Shown: positions 37,354 to 47,793, counted from the stretch's first letter. The stretch is DNA of 64,000 nucleotides from Chromatocurvus halotolerans (GCF_004340525.1 NZ_SLWX01000017.1:1-64000), one strand, 5' to 3'. Numbers and translations: made by a program. The notes: generated by a model not told the origin, from the sequence alone.

Positions 37354-39231
37354 TCAGTAAACGGTAACCTCTGCCTGGTCCCTCAGCCGCTTCTCGAATT
37401 GGCGCTGCACCATGCCGGCATATTCTCCTGCTATGCGATCGGCGAGTCGGGTACGCTGTTCTGTGTCCAGTGCCGCTAGTTGACCGGGCTTGACGCGCGA
37501 CAGTTCAACGACGTAGAGATCACCATTGTCCGCCCTGGCGCTGTCACGAAGTGGCTGACCCTGCGGGCCGGGCAGCGCGAACCCACGTTGACTCACGACC
37601 GCCGGGAGCCTCCCGCTGCTGCGGGTGGTACCCAGTTCCACCTGCCATTCGTAGTCGAGATCCTGAGCTACCTGCTCCATGGTCTCGCCAGCCTCGAGAC
37701 GCGCAATAATAGCGCGCGCTTCACGCGACGACAGCTCCCTGGCCCGCTCGGCGGCGATGCGTGATGCGATGCGCTCGCGAACCTGCTCGAGAGGCAGGGC
37801 CTCCGGCGCGCTGTAGTCGTCAACGTGGACGACGATAAAGCGGTCGGAATCCATTTCCACCACTTCACTGTTATGTCGAAATTCGAGGACGTCCTCGGAA
37901 AAGATCGCAGACTGCAGCGCCGGGTCGCCGAAGATACCTTCCTGATTGCCGCGCAGGACGTTGTCCGCCGTCTCGACCTCGAGGTCCATTTCCTCTGCCG
38001 GTCCACTCAGGTCCTCGGCGTTGAAAACGAGGTCCCGAAGCTGCTCGACGGCCAGCAACAGTTCCCTGCGTGCATCACCGCTTTGTATCTGCTGCTCGAG
38101 CTCTGCGCGCATGTCTTCAAACTGAATGCTCTCGCCGGCGCGGCGCTCAACAACCTTGATCAGGTGAATGCCGGCATCGGTTTCCACCGGTGCGGAAATC
38201 TGTCCGGGCTCCAGCGCCGCAATGGCCTCTTCCATCGGCTCGGGGAATGTATCCCCGGCAGTGAACCCAAGATCTCCACCGAAATCCGCCGAGCCGACAT
38301 CGTCAGAATACATGGCGGCGGCCTCGTCAAACGGCATGCCATCATTGATGGCCTTCTGCGCCTCCTCGATTCGCGTGCTGAAGGCGGATTCCGACTCGTC
38401 GCTGCCCTGCTCCAGGAGAATGTGCGCGACCCGGCTCTCTGTCTGGTATTGCGCATCCTGCTTCGCCAGCTCGAACGCCTCACGCAGCTCCTTTTCACTG
38501 ACCGGCTCACGGAACGCGTCAGCGTTGAGTTCGATAAAGCTGATATCGACGCTCTCCGGCGACATGAACTCATCACTGTTGGCGTCGTAGTAGGCCTGTA
38601 TGTCGTCGTCACTGACCTGGTCGATCTGGTTGAAGGCATTTAGCGGCAGCATGATGTAGCGAATATCACGCTGTTCCGCGGTAACGGTAGCGCTGGCGCC
38701 GAGCTCGGTTGGCGTTGCGAACTCGCTTGCCGACAGGCCCGCCCGAAGTTGTGCCAGCAACAGGTCCTCGCGCAGGCTGCGTTGAAATAGCGCCGGCGTA
38801 TAACCCGCGCTGGCAAGCGTGTTCTGGTAAAGCGGTGCGGAAAACTGCCCGTCCATCTGGAACTGTTCCATGCTCGCAATAATGGCTCCGACGTCACTGT
38901 CAGCCACCACCAGTCCCTGCTTCCTTGCAGCCTGCACCAGCAGTTTGCGTTCTATCAGGCCGTCGATTGCCTGCGCAACGAGGCGCTCGTCGTCCAGCAG
39001 CGCCGGGTCGGCGTTGTCGCCCAACATCGACAGCAGGCGACGCTTCTGCAGGTTGACCGTCTGCTGCACTTCCGCTGGGCTGAGTTCCTCGCCGTTTACC
39101 TCGGCCACGGCATCCGACCCACCACCGACCAGAAGTGACTCGATACCAAAAATGGAAAAAGAGACGACGATCAGACCGATGATGATCTTGGCCAGTGTGC
39201 CTTTACTGTTGGCGCGGATGTTTTGCAGCAT
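37354..39231 (-). CDS. ppiD: PpiD-like periplasmic peptidyl-prolyl isomerase
   Basis: 625 residues: N-terminal membrane anchor (about 12-33), SurA N-terminal-like region (35-200), one parvulin domain at about 265-355 (SRVAHILLE ... GGDLGFTAGDTFPEPMEEA ... VETDAGIHLIKV), and a long C-terminal chaperone region. Helps fold outer-membrane and exported proteins at the Sec exit. Follows hupB as in E. coli. Confidence 0.94.
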   Translation of the reverse strand: MLQNIRANSKGTLAKIIIGLIVVSFSIFGIESLLVGGGSDAVAEVNGEELSPAEVQQTVNLQKRRLLSMLGDNADPALLDDERLVAQAIDGLIERKLLVQAARKQGLVVADSDVGAIIASMEQFQMDGQFSAPLYQNTLASAGYTPALFQRSLREDLLLAQLRAGLSASEFATPTELGASATVTAEQRDIRYIMLPLNAFNQIDQVSDDDIQAYYDANSDEFMSPESVDISFIELNADAFREPVSEKELREAFELAKQDAQYQTESRVAHILLEQGSDESESAFSTRIEEAQKAINDGMPFDEAAAMYSDDVGSADFGGDLGFTAGDTFPEPMEEAIAALEPGQISAPVETDAGIHLIKVVERRAGESIQFEDMRAELEQQIQSGDARRELLLAVEQLRDLVFNAEDLSGPAEEMDLEVETADNVLRGNQEGIFGDPALQSAIFSEDVLEFRHNSEVVEMDSDRFIVVHVDDYSAPEALPLEQVRERIASRIAAERARELSSREARAIIARLEAGETMEQVAQDLDYEWQVELGTTRSSGRLPAVVSQRGFALPGPQGQPLRDSARADNGDLYVVELSRVKPGQLAALDTEQRTRLADRIAGEYAGMVQRQFEKRLRDQAEVTVY

Positions 39232-39285
39232 GAGGAATCGTGTTTTCCGGGTTCAGTGGTTGATATGGCGTCGCCGGAGCCTAAA

Positions 39286-39315
39286 CAAAAAAAGCGTGCC
39301 TTTCCAGCACGCTTT
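39286..39315 (-). terminator. Rho-independent terminator of hupB
   Basis: On the minus strand: AAAGCGTGC stem, short loop, GCACGCTTT and a run of seven T. Lies between the hupB stop and the ppiD start. Confidence 0.85.
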
Positions 39316-39398
39316 TCAAGAGACTGCCGATGATCACTGTGTGAGACTTGTGATGGCGGGGCTGAGAGGCGATTCGTCAACCTGCCTGGCCGCCGGGC

Positions 39399-39674
39399 TC
39401 AGGAGTTGACGGCGTCCTTGAGTGCCTTGCCGGCCTTGAAACCCGGCACGTTGGAGGGTGCAATCTGAATGGTGGCACCGGTTTGCGGATTGCGTCCCTC
39501 TCGACCCGCGCGCGCCTTGACCGAAAAGGTACCGAAACCGACTAGTGCCACCTGGTCACCCTTCACGAGAGCCTTGGTGATGTTGTCGATCACGGCATCG
39601 AGTGCCCGGCCTGCATCCGATTTGTTGATGTCTGCATCGGAGGCGATGGCGTCAATAAGTTCTGATTTGTTCAC
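39399..39674 (-). CDS. hupB: HU-beta nucleoid protein
   Basis: 91 residues with the HU/IHF fold; begins [21 protein letters not shown] and carries the DNA-binding arm [21 protein letters not shown]. It sits between lon and ppiD as in E. coli hupB. The protein compacts and bends DNA. Confidence 0.97.
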   Translation of the reverse strand: MNKSELIDAIASDADINKSDAGRALDAVIDNITKALVKGDQVALVGFGTFSVKARAGREGRNPQTGATIQIAPSNVPGFKAGKALKDAVNS

Positions 39675-39760
39675 TATGATCCCCTTTGATTCATACTGTT
39701 ATGCAGGCAGGGCCTGCGCTGCTCTGGGAAGATTTACGGGTACCGCGAAGAGCCACGAAC

Positions 39761-39788
39761 TCTATAACACGGCACCCGGAATGGTCAA
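39761..39788 (-). promoter_or_regulatory. Sigma-70 promoter of hupB
   Basis: Minus strand TTGACC (39788-39783), 16-bp spacer, TATAGA (39766-39761), about 85 bp before the hupB ATG and just downstream of lon. Confidence 0.6.
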
Positions 39789-39801
39789 CAGAAAGCCCTG
39801 C

Positions 39802-42216
39802 TTAATGTGTGTTTATGCGGGCTTCGTCGGCGTCTGACGAGGCATCCTTGCCCGGCTGCACAGCACCTGCCAGATACTCCTTGTCGCTGAGGGGTTCTGG
39901 CGTCTTCTCCAGTGCGATCGCCAGCACTTCATCGATCCATTTCACGGCAATGATTTCAAGATCCTGTTTGATGTTATCCGGCACTTCCTTCAGGTCGCGC
40001 TCGTTTTCCTTCGGAATAATCACTGTCTTGATACCGCCGCGGCGCGCCGCGAGAAGTTTTTCCTTGAGACCGCCGATGGGCAACACCTCGCCACGGAGCG
40101 TGATTTCTCCAGTCATGGCAACATCAGCGCGCACCGCAATGTGCGTTGCGACAGAGACCAGCGCCGTGCACATGGCGACACCGGCGCTCGGTCCGTCCTT
40201 CGGTGTTGCGCCCTCGGGCACGTGTATGTGGATATCGTGCTGATCGTGGTAATTTGCCGGTATGCCCAGCATCTGCGATCGACTGCGGACGACGGTTCCC
40301 GCTGCCTGTATCGACTCCTGCATGACGTCACCAAGTGACCCGGTCTTGACGTAGCGTCCCTTGCCCGCAACGGATGCGGCTTCAATCGTGAGAAGTTCGC
40401 CGCCGACCGAGGTCCAGGCAAGCCCTGTCACCTGCCCTATCTTGTTCTCCTCTTCGGCAATGCCGTAGTTGTACTTGCGTACGCCCAGCAGATCCTCAAG
40501 GTCGTCCGGTGCCACCGTCTTGCCGCTTTCGGCCTCACCCGTGGCAATTGCCTTGACCATCTTGCGACAGACTTTCGCGATCTGGCGCTCCAGTGAGCGA
40601 ACACCCGCCTCTCTCGTGTAATAGCGGATAATGTCGATAACCGCTTCCGCTGCCAGCGTCACCTCGTCGGTCTTGAGTCCGTTGAGCCTGGTCTGCTTGG
40701 GAATCAGGTAGCGCTGCGCGATGTTGAGCTTTTCATCCTCCGTATAGCCGGGTATCCGTATGACCTCCATACGGTCGAGCAGCGGCGTCGGAATATTCAT
40801 GGTATTCGACGTACAGACAAACATCACGTCGGACAGGTCGTAGTCGACCTCCAGGTAGTGATCATTGAAGGCGTGGTTCTGCTCGGGATCCAGGACTTCC
40901 AGCATTGCGGACGCGGGATCACCCCGGTGATCCATCCCCATCTTGTCCACTTCATCCAGGAGAAACAGCGGGTTGCGAACGCCAGCCTTGGCCATTTTCT
41001 GCAGGAGTTTTCCTGGCATCGAACCGATGTAAGTCCGACGATGCCCGCGAATCTCGGCTTCGTCGCGCACCCCACCCAGCGCCATGCGCACGAACTTCCG
41101 GTTCGTCGCCCTCGCCAGTGACTCCCCGAGAGAGGTCTTGCCGACCCCGGGAGGACCGACGAGGCAGAGTACAGGGCCTTTCAGCTTGCGAACGCGCTTT
41201 TGCACAGCGAGGTACTCGAGAATGCGTTCCTTCACCTCCTCAAGACCGTAGTGATCCTTCTCCAGGATATCACTGGCGCGCTTGAGGTCATGTTTTACCT
41301 TGCTTCGCTTTGACCAGGGTACGCTCACCATCCAGTCGATATAGCTGCGGACCACCGATGCTTCAGCGGACATCGGCGACATCATTTTCAGCTTGCTCAA
41401 TTCGCCCATGGCCTTTTCACGGGCCTCATCGGGCATTTTCGCTTCCTGAATGCGTGCCTCCAGGTCGTCTGCCTCGTTCGGCACATCGTCCATGTCACCG
41501 AGCTCTTTCTGGATGGCCTTCATCTGCTCATTCAGGTAGTACTCGCGCTGGCTTTTCTCCATCTGTTTCTTGACCCGACCACGGATGCGCTTCTCGACCT
41601 GGAAGAGGTCGATTTCGGCTTCCATCAGGCCCATCAGATGCTCCAGCCGCTCCTTGACGTTGGAGATTTCAAGAATGCGCTGTTTTTCCTCCAGGTCGAC
41701 CCCCATGTGGGCCGCGATAGTGTCTGCGAGACGGCCGGGGTCATCTATGCCTGACAGCGAGGTGAGCACCTCTGCCGGAACCTTCTTGCTCAGGTTGACG
41801 TACTTTTCGAACTGCCCCGCCGTGGAGCGCAGAAGCCCTTCACCCTCCGTTCCTGCGGGTTCGTCGCTCTCTATTTCACGAACACCGGCGATCGCAAACG
41901 GACCGTCATCGTTGATGAAATCGACCGCTGCACGATAGCCGCCCTCGACCAGCACCTTGATAGTGCCATCCGGGAGCTTGAGCAGCTGCAGGATGTTCGA
42001 GACCGTGCCAACCTGATAGATGTCATCGACGCCAGGATTGTCTTCTGAGGCGTTGCGCTGTGCCACAAGCAGCACCTGCTTGTCGCTCGCCATGGCTTCT
42101 TCAAGCGCATCGATGGACTTTTCCCGACCGACGAACAGCGGCAGGACCATATGTGGATACACAACCACGTCGCGCAGTGGCAACAGTGGCAATTCAATTA
42201 CGGTGGTGTCACCCAT
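39802..42216 (-). CDS. lon: Lon ATP-dependent protease
   Basis: 804 residues: Lon N-domain (about 10-200), AAA+ module (Walker A GPPGVGKTS, Walker B FLLDEVDKMG) and the Ser-Lys proteolytic domain with the nucleophile in DGPSAGVAM. Degrades misfolded and regulatory proteins in the cytosol. ATG 42216 has GGAG 6-10 bp upstream; the in-frame ATG at 42240 has none and lies at the predicted transcript start. Heat-shock control is visible in the promoter. Confidence 0.97.
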   Translation of the reverse strand: MGDTTVIELPLLPLRDVVVYPHMVLPLFVGREKSIDALEEAMASDKQVLLVAQRNASEDNPGVDDIYQVGTVSNILQLLKLPDGTIKVLVEGGYRAAVDFINDDGPFAIAGVREIESDEPAGTEGEGLLRSTAGQFEKYVNLSKKVPAEVLTSLSGIDDPGRLADTIAAHMGVDLEEKQRILEISNVKERLEHLMGLMEAEIDLFQVEKRIRGRVKKQMEKSQREYYLNEQMKAIQKELGDMDDVPNEADDLEARIQEAKMPDEAREKAMGELSKLKMMSPMSAEASVVRSYIDWMVSVPWSKRSKVKHDLKRASDILEKDHYGLEEVKERILEYLAVQKRVRKLKGPVLCLVGPPGVGKTSLGESLARATNRKFVRMALGGVRDEAEIRGHRRTYIGSMPGKLLQKMAKAGVRNPLFLLDEVDKMGMDHRGDPASAMLEVLDPEQNHAFNDHYLEVDYDLSDVMFVCTSNTMNIPTPLLDRMEVIRIPGYTEDEKLNIAQRYLIPKQTRLNGLKTDEVTLAAEAVIDIIRYYTREAGVRSLERQIAKVCRKMVKAIATGEAESGKTVAPDDLEDLLGVRKYNYGIAEEENKIGQVTGLAWTSVGGELLTIEAASVAGKGRYVKTGSLGDVMQESIQAAGTVVRSRSQMLGIPANYHDQHDIHIHVPEGATPKDGPSAGVAMCTALVSVATHIAVRADVAMTGEITLRGEVLPIGGLKEKLLAARRGGIKTVIIPKENERDLKEVPDNIKQDLEIIAVKWIDEVLAIALEKTPEPLSDKEYLAGAVQPGKDASSDADEARINTH

Positions 42217-42248
42217 AGATGTCTCCGGGTCTGTCAGCATTGCTACTG

Positions 42249-42276
42249 AGATGGGGCCATATTGTGAGAAAACAAG
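42249..42276 (-). promoter_or_regulatory. Sigma-32 (heat shock) promoter of lon
   Basis: Minus strand CTTGTTT, 13-bp spacer, CCCCATCT: the -10 part matches the sigma-32 consensus CCCCATnT fully and the -35 part keeps CTTG. Transcription would start near 42241, about 25 bp before the lon ATG. E. coli lon is likewise sigma-32 controlled. Confidence 0.65.
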
Positions 42277-42317
42277 ATGACCGGGGTTGCAGGCTGGGAC
42301 GCCGCCGGGCGGCGGCG

Positions 42318-43607
42318 TCAGTCGTCTGTGGACGCTGCCCTGGCGGGCTCGCTGTTCTGGTAGACCAGCAGTGGCTCGGAGTCGCCGTGTATGACGGACT
42401 CGTCAATGACAACCTTGGCAACGTCGTCGCGGGACGGAATGTTGTACATGGAGTCGAGCAATACCCCTTCGAGTATCGAGCGCAGACCACGGGCTCCCGT
42501 CTTGCGCTCCATGGCACGCTCGGCGATGGCCCGCAGACCGTCTTCCCGGAAATCAACCTCAACACCCTCCATTTCGAAGAGCTTGCTGTACTGTCGTGTC
42601 AGAGAATTCTTGGGCTCGGTCAGAATCTGCATCAGGGCAGCGACGTCCAGTTCCTCAAGAGTTGCAATGACCGGCAGGCGGCCCACAAACTCGGGAATCA
42701 ACCCATACTGCACCAGGTCATCTGGCTCAAGCTCGAACAGCAGCTCGCCCACGTTGCGCTTATTATCCTTGCTTTTGACCTCGGCGCCAAAGCCAATGCC
42801 ACCCTTTTCCGAGCGGTTGCGGATGACCTTGTCAAGACCGGCGAATGCCCCGCCACAGATGAACAGGATGTTGGCCGTGTCGACCTGCAGAAACTCCTGC
42901 TGGGGGTGCTTGCGACCCCCCTGGGGTGGCACCGATGCGACGGTGCCTTCGATAAGTTTCAGAAGCGCCTGCTGCACGCCCTCACCAGAGACATCGCGAG
43001 TGATCGACGGATTGTCCGACTTGCGTGAAATCTTGTCGATCTCATCAATATAGACGATGCCGACCTGCGCTTTTTCGACGTCATAATCACACTTTTGCAG
43101 GAGTTTCTGGATGATGTTTTCGACATCCTCACCAACATACCCTGCTTCTGTGAGCGTCGTGGCGTCCGCTATCGTGAACGGAACGTCCAGCAGTCGCGCC
43201 AGCGTTTCGGCCAGGAGCGTTTTGCCGGAGCCAGTGGGTCCGACGAGCAGTATGTTGCTCTTGCCCAGTTCGACGTCCTCGCCGCGGGAGGTACCGTAAC
43301 GCAACCGCTTGTAGTGGTTGTAAACCGCTACCGAGAGCACCTTCTTCGCGCGCTGCTGTCCGATGACGTATTCATCAAGAATGGCATTGATTTCCTGGGG
43401 CACGGGCAGCCGGTCCTGCTTGTCGTCAGCATTCGCCTCCTGCACCTCTTCCCGGATAATATCGTTGCACAGATCGACGCACTCGTCGCAAATAAATACC
43501 GACGGCCCCGCGATCAGCTTGCGCACTTCATGCTGGCTCTTGCCACAGAAGGAGCAGTAGAGGAGTTTTCCGCTGTCGTCTCCGGATCCGGAGGATTCCT
43601 TACTCAT
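42318..43607 (-). CDS. clpX: ClpX, ATP-dependent unfoldase
   Basis: 429 residues: N-terminal zinc-binding domain (CSFCG ... CDECVDLC), AAA+ with Walker [23 protein letters not shown] pore loop, Walker [10 protein letters not shown], and the ClpP-contact region near GFGAEVK. Unfolds tagged substrates for ClpP. Same strand and order as clpP and lon. Confidence 0.97.
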   Translation of the reverse strand: MSKESSGSGDDSGKLLYCSFCGKSQHEVRKLIAGPSVFICDECVDLCNDIIREEVQEANADDKQDRLPVPQEINAILDEYVIGQQRAKKVLSVAVYNHYKRLRYGTSRGEDVELGKSNILLVGPTGSGKTLLAETLARLLDVPFTIADATTLTEAGYVGEDVENIIQKLLQKCDYDVEKAQVGIVYIDEIDKISRKSDNPSITRDVSGEGVQQALLKLIEGTVASVPPQGGRKHPQQEFLQVDTANILFICGGAFAGLDKVIRNRSEKGGIGFGAEVKSKDNKRNVGELLFELEPDDLVQYGLIPEFVGRLPVIATLEELDVAALMQILTEPKNSLTRQYSKLFEMEGVEVDFREDGLRAIAERAMERKTGARGLRSILEGVLLDSMYNIPSRDDVAKVVIDESVIHGDSEPLLVYQNSEPARAASTDD

Positions 43608-43691
43608 TTATCCGCCTATTGCCACGTGCTGGATGTGTCTCTTGTCGCCCTAAGGTTGAAGTTTTTCACCGGGCTTTGCAAGTGTGAGGGC

Positions 43692-44330
43692 TCAGGCCTT
43701 GGCCGCGTCCCGTGAGCTGACAACGGAATCCACCAGGCCATAATCGCGGCTTTCCTCGGCACTCATGAAACGGTCCCGTTCGGTATCGCGCTGAATCGTC
43801 TCCAGCGGCTGTCCGGTGTGATCCGCCATGAGCCGATTGAGTCGCTCGCGGATGAGCAGGATTTCGCGGGCGTGGATCTCGATGTCACTCGCCTGGCCCT
43901 GGGCGCCGCCCATGGGCTGATGAATCATCGTTCGGGCATTGGGCAGTATGAACCGCTTGCCCTTGGCGCCACCGCCGAGCAGAAAGGCGCCCATTGACGC
44001 GGCCTGGCCGATACACATGGTGCTGACATCGGGCTTGATGAACTGCATGGTGTCGTAGACGGAGAGTCCCGCGGTCACTGACCCGCCCGGTGAATTGATA
44101 TACAGGTGCACGTCCTTGTCAGGGTTCTCCGATTCGAGAAAGAGAAGCTGAGCGACGATGAGGTTGGCCATGTGGTCATCCACCGCACCCACCAGGAAGA
44201 TCACACGTTCCTTGAGCAGACGGGAGTAAATGTCGTAGGAGCGCTCACCACGCGCGGTTTGCTCCACGACCATGGGAATCAAGCCGATGTTGGTAATTGT
44301 GTCCACTGTTGCGCCTGTTTGTTGCGACAT
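43692..44330 (-). CDS. clpP: ClpP, serine protease subunit
   Basis: 212 residues. Catalytic triad S112 (GQAASMG), H137 ([10 protein letters not shown]) and D186 ([10 protein letters not shown]), matching E. coli S111/H136/D185 with a one-residue shift from the N-terminal propeptide. Forms the tetradecameric chamber served by ClpX. Confidence 0.97.
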   Translation of the reverse strand: MSQQTGATVDTITNIGLIPMVVEQTARGERSYDIYSRLLKERVIFLVGAVDDHMANLIVAQLLFLESENPDKDVHLYINSPGGSVTAGLSVYDTMQFIKPDVSTMCIGQAASMGAFLLGGGAKGKRFILPNARTMIHQPMGGAQGQASDIEIHAREILLIRERLNRLMADHTGQPLETIQRDTERDRFMSAEESRDYGLVDSVVSSRDAAKA

Positions 44331-44389
44331 GTTGACGTGTCCTTGGCGGGCCGGAGTCTCGCTCTGGCCGGGTTGAAGAGTGCTAGGGA

Positions 44390-45715
44390 TCAGCCGTTTG
44401 CCTGCTGGCCCTGGCTGATGGCTTCCTGGTAAGTGCAGGGCTGTTCCGTAATCGTCGCCTGCTCAAGCAGTTTTTCCACCACCTGGTCTTCCAGAACTTT
44501 GGATTCTACGTTGGCCAGCTGCTCTTGGTTTGCGTAATACCAGTTGATCACCTCTTCGGGATCCTGGTAGGTGGAGGCCATTTCCTCGATCTCCTGGCGA
44601 ACGCGATCAGCGTCTGCCGTCACCTCGAGCTTATTTATCAGTTCTGACAGCAACAGACCCAGCTTGACCCGTCGCTCCGCGCGCTCGCTGAACATGTCGT
44701 CAGGCAGCAGTGACTCCAGGTCGAGGTCCTGCCCCGCCGCGCCGCCAAACTGCTGGAACATCTGCTGTCGCAGCGTCCCGACCTCCTGCTTGATGAGCGC
44801 CTTCGGTATGTCCAGATCGGTGTGGGCCTCCAGCAGCGCATCCATCACCTGCTGCTTGACCCGCGCCTCCACCGCATTGCGCAATTCGCGTCGCATGTTG
44901 TCAGCGACCTCCTGGCGAAACGCGGCCTCGTCGTTGCTTTCAACTCCATAGCTGGCAAACAGCTTCTCATCCAGCGGCGCCGGTTGCAGCGCCTTGACAT
45001 CCTTGACCGCGATCTTGAACTCCACGGCGGCACCTTTTAATTCCTCGGCGTGATAGTCGTCGGGGAAGGTCAGCGACAGGGTTTTCTCGTCACCCGCCTG
45101 CATCCCCTCGACCCCTTCCTCGAACCCGGGAATCATGCGGCCCGAGCCCAGCTCGAGCTCCGCGTCCGTGGCGCTGCCACCCTCGAACTCCTCGCCGTCG
45201 CGAGTTCCCGTGTAATCGATGATGACCTTGTCTTCCGCCGCTGCGGGACGCTCGACGCTCTCCCAGGAGCCCTGTTGCTTGCGGAAAATGTCGATGATGG
45301 TGTCGACATCTTCATCGGAGACATCGGCAGCCGGCTTCTCTACGGCAAAACCCTCGATGTCCTTGACCGCGATTTCGGGGAAGACCTCAAACGTGGCGAC
45401 GTACTCGAGGTCGCGACCGGCTTCAATACTGCGGGCCTCGATCGCCGGCTGCCCCGCCGGTCGCAGATTCTCCTGAACGACGGCATCCTGGAAGGTCTGG
45501 CTCATCACTTCACCCAGAACTTCCTGGCGTACGCCCTGGCCGAAACGTTGACGCATCACTTTCAGCGGCACTTTGCCGGGTCTGAAGCCGGGCAGTCGCA
45601 CGTTCTTGACGGCCTTTTTCAGACGATTGTCGACTTCCGCGTCCACGCGCTCTGCCGGCACGCCCACGGTCAGACGGCGCTCGAGGCCCGACGTCGTTTC
45701 TATAGAGACCTGCAT
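44390..45715 (-). CDS. tig: Trigger factor
   Basis: 441 residues: ribosome-binding N-domain with the signature [12 protein letters not shown] (about 44-55), FKBP-type isomerase domain (about 150-245; [27 protein letters not shown]) and the helical C-domain. Ribosome-associated chaperone. Upstream of clpP as in E. coli. Confidence 0.96.
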   Translation of the reverse strand: MQVSIETTSGLERRLTVGVPAERVDAEVDNRLKKAVKNVRLPGFRPGKVPLKVMRQRFGQGVRQEVLGEVMSQTFQDAVVQENLRPAGQPAIEARSIEAGRDLEYVATFEVFPEIAVKDIEGFAVEKPAADVSDEDVDTIIDIFRKQQGSWESVERPAAAEDKVIIDYTGTRDGEEFEGGSATDAELELGSGRMIPGFEEGVEGMQAGDEKTLSLTFPDDYHAEELKGAAVEFKIAVKDVKALQPAPLDEKLFASYGVESNDEAAFRQEVADNMRRELRNAVEARVKQQVMDALLEAHTDLDIPKALIKQEVGTLRQQMFQQFGGAAGQDLDLESLLPDDMFSERAERRVKLGLLLSELINKLEVTADADRVRQEIEEMASTYQDPEEVINWYYANQEQLANVESKVLEDQVVEKLLEQATITEQPCTYQEAISQGQQANG

Positions 45716-45801
45716 GGTGTTTCCTCACGTAAACAGCGCAGATCCCTGCAGACCTGCGCGCTGTTATTGAGCCGCGATGCCCGCGGACTGCTGCTGTTTA
45801 A

Positions 45802-45886
<85 letters not shown>

Positions 45887-46066
45887 ATGATCTGCCTGAC
45901 CCACCGGCACATTGTCCTGCTACCCACAACCGGCAGGGCCGCAACCCCGACAAGGATCGTGTTCAGACAAAGCTGGATTGCGTGCTGGCGGGTGCTTTTC
46001 AAGGGCGTGAATTCTGCCACAAGGCCGGTTGCCATTCAACCGGCTTTTGGCCGGCTCCGGATGCCC

Positions 46067-47134
46067 TCAATCGGTAAGGCAGGCGGGGTCGAACGTGTAG
46101 TCTCCTCGCAGCCAGGCCACCACCTCGCGGGCCGCCGGGGTGGCCAGGGCATCGTATTCCTGCAGCAGTGCCTGTCCGTTATGTTCGAGAAGCTGCTCGC
46201 GGTCGCGTTCGCGAAACAGCCTTGCATCGCGCTGCAGGCTCGCGTAAGTGGCGTTACCGAGGGTTTCGGCCAGCCAGCCATGCCTGTCGAGCGAGGCATC
46301 ATAGAGGCTGGCCAGTCCCGCGAGAGCCGGCAATGTCAGCCTGGGCTGATTCATGCCGTTACACAGATGACCTCGCGTGACGCCGCGCAGATTATCGGCG
46401 TCCCGCATCGGCGGTGGCTCCAGATAAAGATGGCGTGATCGGGCTGCCCCATCGTTGACCGGATAATTGTCCCACAGCGTGACAGGACGCCGAAGTTCAG
46501 CGTTGATGGCGTCGAGCTCTGCCGCGTGCAGTGCATCCGCGCAGACCCGGTCACCCGTCCAGAAAATATCGACCTGCTCTGGTAGCGCGGCGCCCAGATC
46601 GCGCCAGTATCCCCGAGGCCGTGCGCCAAAAACGCGCTCCAGCACAGGGTCACTGGAGTAGTATGTCGGGCAGACCGCCACGCGCTCGGCGCAGCTCCAT
46701 GCCAGGCAATCGGCAACAATATCTGCCTGTCGCGCTGCCAGATCCGTCTGGTCACCCGGCATGTCGTCGAACAAAATGGCCAGAAACGGCGCTTCGAGCG
46801 TATTGAGACGCTCTATTTTTTCCTGCAGGCGGCCGCGCTGAACCGGGCTGTAATCGGCGTACAGGGAAAAAGGCGACAACCCGATACCGAAGGTGATGCC
46901 GGCCTTGCGGTGCTGTTCCGCAAGACTGCGCAGCAGGCGCCACTCACCGTCCGGCCAGTGCCCGGTCCAGGCCCGGCGGAGATAGCGGTCTGCCTTTGGA
47001 GCATACAGATAGCAGTTGAGACCGAGCTCAGCGAGCCATGTGGCATATAACGACCTGAGTTCCGTCGGCCAGGCGGTACCGTAGAAACCTTCGATCACGC
47101 CTCGCAGGGGCGGTAGGTTGGCGGTCGCGGCCAT
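46067..47134 (-). CDS. GH84 beta-N-acetylglucosaminidase (O-GlcNAcase homologue)
   Basis: 355 residues, only the catalytic barrel of family GH84. Motifs: RGVIEGFYGTAW (11-22), NCYLYAPKADRYLR (substrate loop), the catalytic Asp pair D123-D124 in AILFDDMPG, FWTGDRVC and LWDNYPVNDG. It shows no signal peptide, carbohydrate-binding or acetyltransferase-like domain, so it should be cytoplasmic. Family members remove N-acetylglucosamine by substrate-assisted catalysis, including from Ser/Thr of proteins. No obvious operon partner; the natural substrate here is unknown. Confidence 0.88.
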   Translation of the reverse strand: MAATANLPPLRGVIEGFYGTAWPTELRSLYATWLAELGLNCYLYAPKADRYLRRAWTGHWPDGEWRLLRSLAEQHRKAGITFGIGLSPFSLYADYSPVQRGRLQEKIERLNTLEAPFLAILFDDMPGDQTDLAARQADIVADCLAWSCAERVAVCPTYYSSDPVLERVFGARPRGYWRDLGAALPEQVDIFWTGDRVCADALHAAELDAINAELRRPVTLWDNYPVNDGAARSRHLYLEPPPMRDADNLRGVTRGHLCNGMNQPRLTLPALAGLASLYDASLDRHGWLAETLGNATYASLQRDARLFRERDREQLLEHNGQALLQEYDALATPAAREVVAWLRGDYTFDPACLTD

Positions 47135-47189
47135 ACCAAATATTCCTGGGTTTGATTAACGTTGGTTTTATATAACTAATAGTGCTAGT

Positions 47190-47366
47190 TTTTTGCGCTG
47201 AAACCTGTGGAAAATTACCTGAATTGAGCGATACTTGCATTGTGACCGGATTTCCTGTGGGTTTCCTGGTCGCCAGAGTCCACCCAATGACTCTGCGAAG
47301 GGAGAAATTCCTTTATGTTTCACTCCTAATGGTCTTGTTGGGCTCCTTCTTGGAGCCCATTTTTTT
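47190..47366 (+). ncRNA. Candidate small RNA between the GH84 gene and pilZ
   Basis: A strong intrinsic terminator at 47340-47366 points along the plus strand, but no plus-strand protein gene precedes it: both neighbours are on the minus strand. Upstream, CAGAGTC and GACTCTG form a perfect 7-bp hairpin around a C-rich 8-base loop (47275-47296). The start boundary is approximate; AT-rich sequence at 47150-47190 could hold the promoter. Not matched to a known family. Confidence 0.45.
47340..47366 (+). terminator. Rho-independent terminator without a plus-strand gene
   Basis: GGGCTCC, 5-base loop, GGAGCCC, then seven T after one A. The T-run is only on the plus strand, so it does not serve pilZ on the other strand. 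Confidence 0.85.
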
Positions 47367-47430
47367 AATCAAAAAAATCCGGATAATTAATAGGTTGCGA
47401 GCTTTATCTGCAGCCAATTGTAAGCTGCGA

Positions 47431-47793
47431 CTACATGGTGTGTGTCGGTTTTTCCGACTTCAGGGCTCCCGCCAGGTGCTCCTCTATCTTGGCGTTCGCG
47501 GCAGCGTCCTGCTCGGAAAACTGCACACCAATGCCGGCTGTGCGATTGCCTTGAGCGCCGCGCGGGGTAACCCAGACAACGCGACCGGCAATCGGGATTT
47601 TTTCCGGCTCTTCCATCAGGGTCAACAGCATGAAGACTTCGTCACCGATGTCATAGCTTTTGTTGGTGGGGACGAAGAGGCCGCCGTTCTTCACGAATGG
47701 CATATAGGCGGAATAGAGAACCGCCTTGTCCTTGATGGTCAGTGACAGGATACCCTGACGACTGTTGTGTGGCTCGTTCACGTCAATTATCAC
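47431..47793 (-). CDS. pilZ: PilZ-domain protein
   Basis: 120 residues; PilZ fold with YMPFVKNGGLFVPTNKSYDIGDEV and VAGR-like IAGRVVWVTP. This is the PilZ paralogue located after holB in many gammaproteobacteria, needed for type IV pili in pseudomonads; like PA2960 it lacks a clear RxxxR c-di-GMP motif. Last gene of the fab-tmk-holB cluster. Confidence 0.88.
   Translation of the reverse strand: MIIDVNEPHNSRQGILSLTIKDKAVLYSAYMPFVKNGGLFVPTNKSYDIGDEVFMLLTLMEEPEKIPIAGRVVWVTPRGAQGNRTAGIGVQFSEQDAAANAKIEEHLAGALKSEKPTHTM

Noticed and set aside
47182-47745. 187-codon plus-strand open frame
   Set aside because: Runs through the terminator at 47340-47366 and antisense to pilZ; not protein-like.
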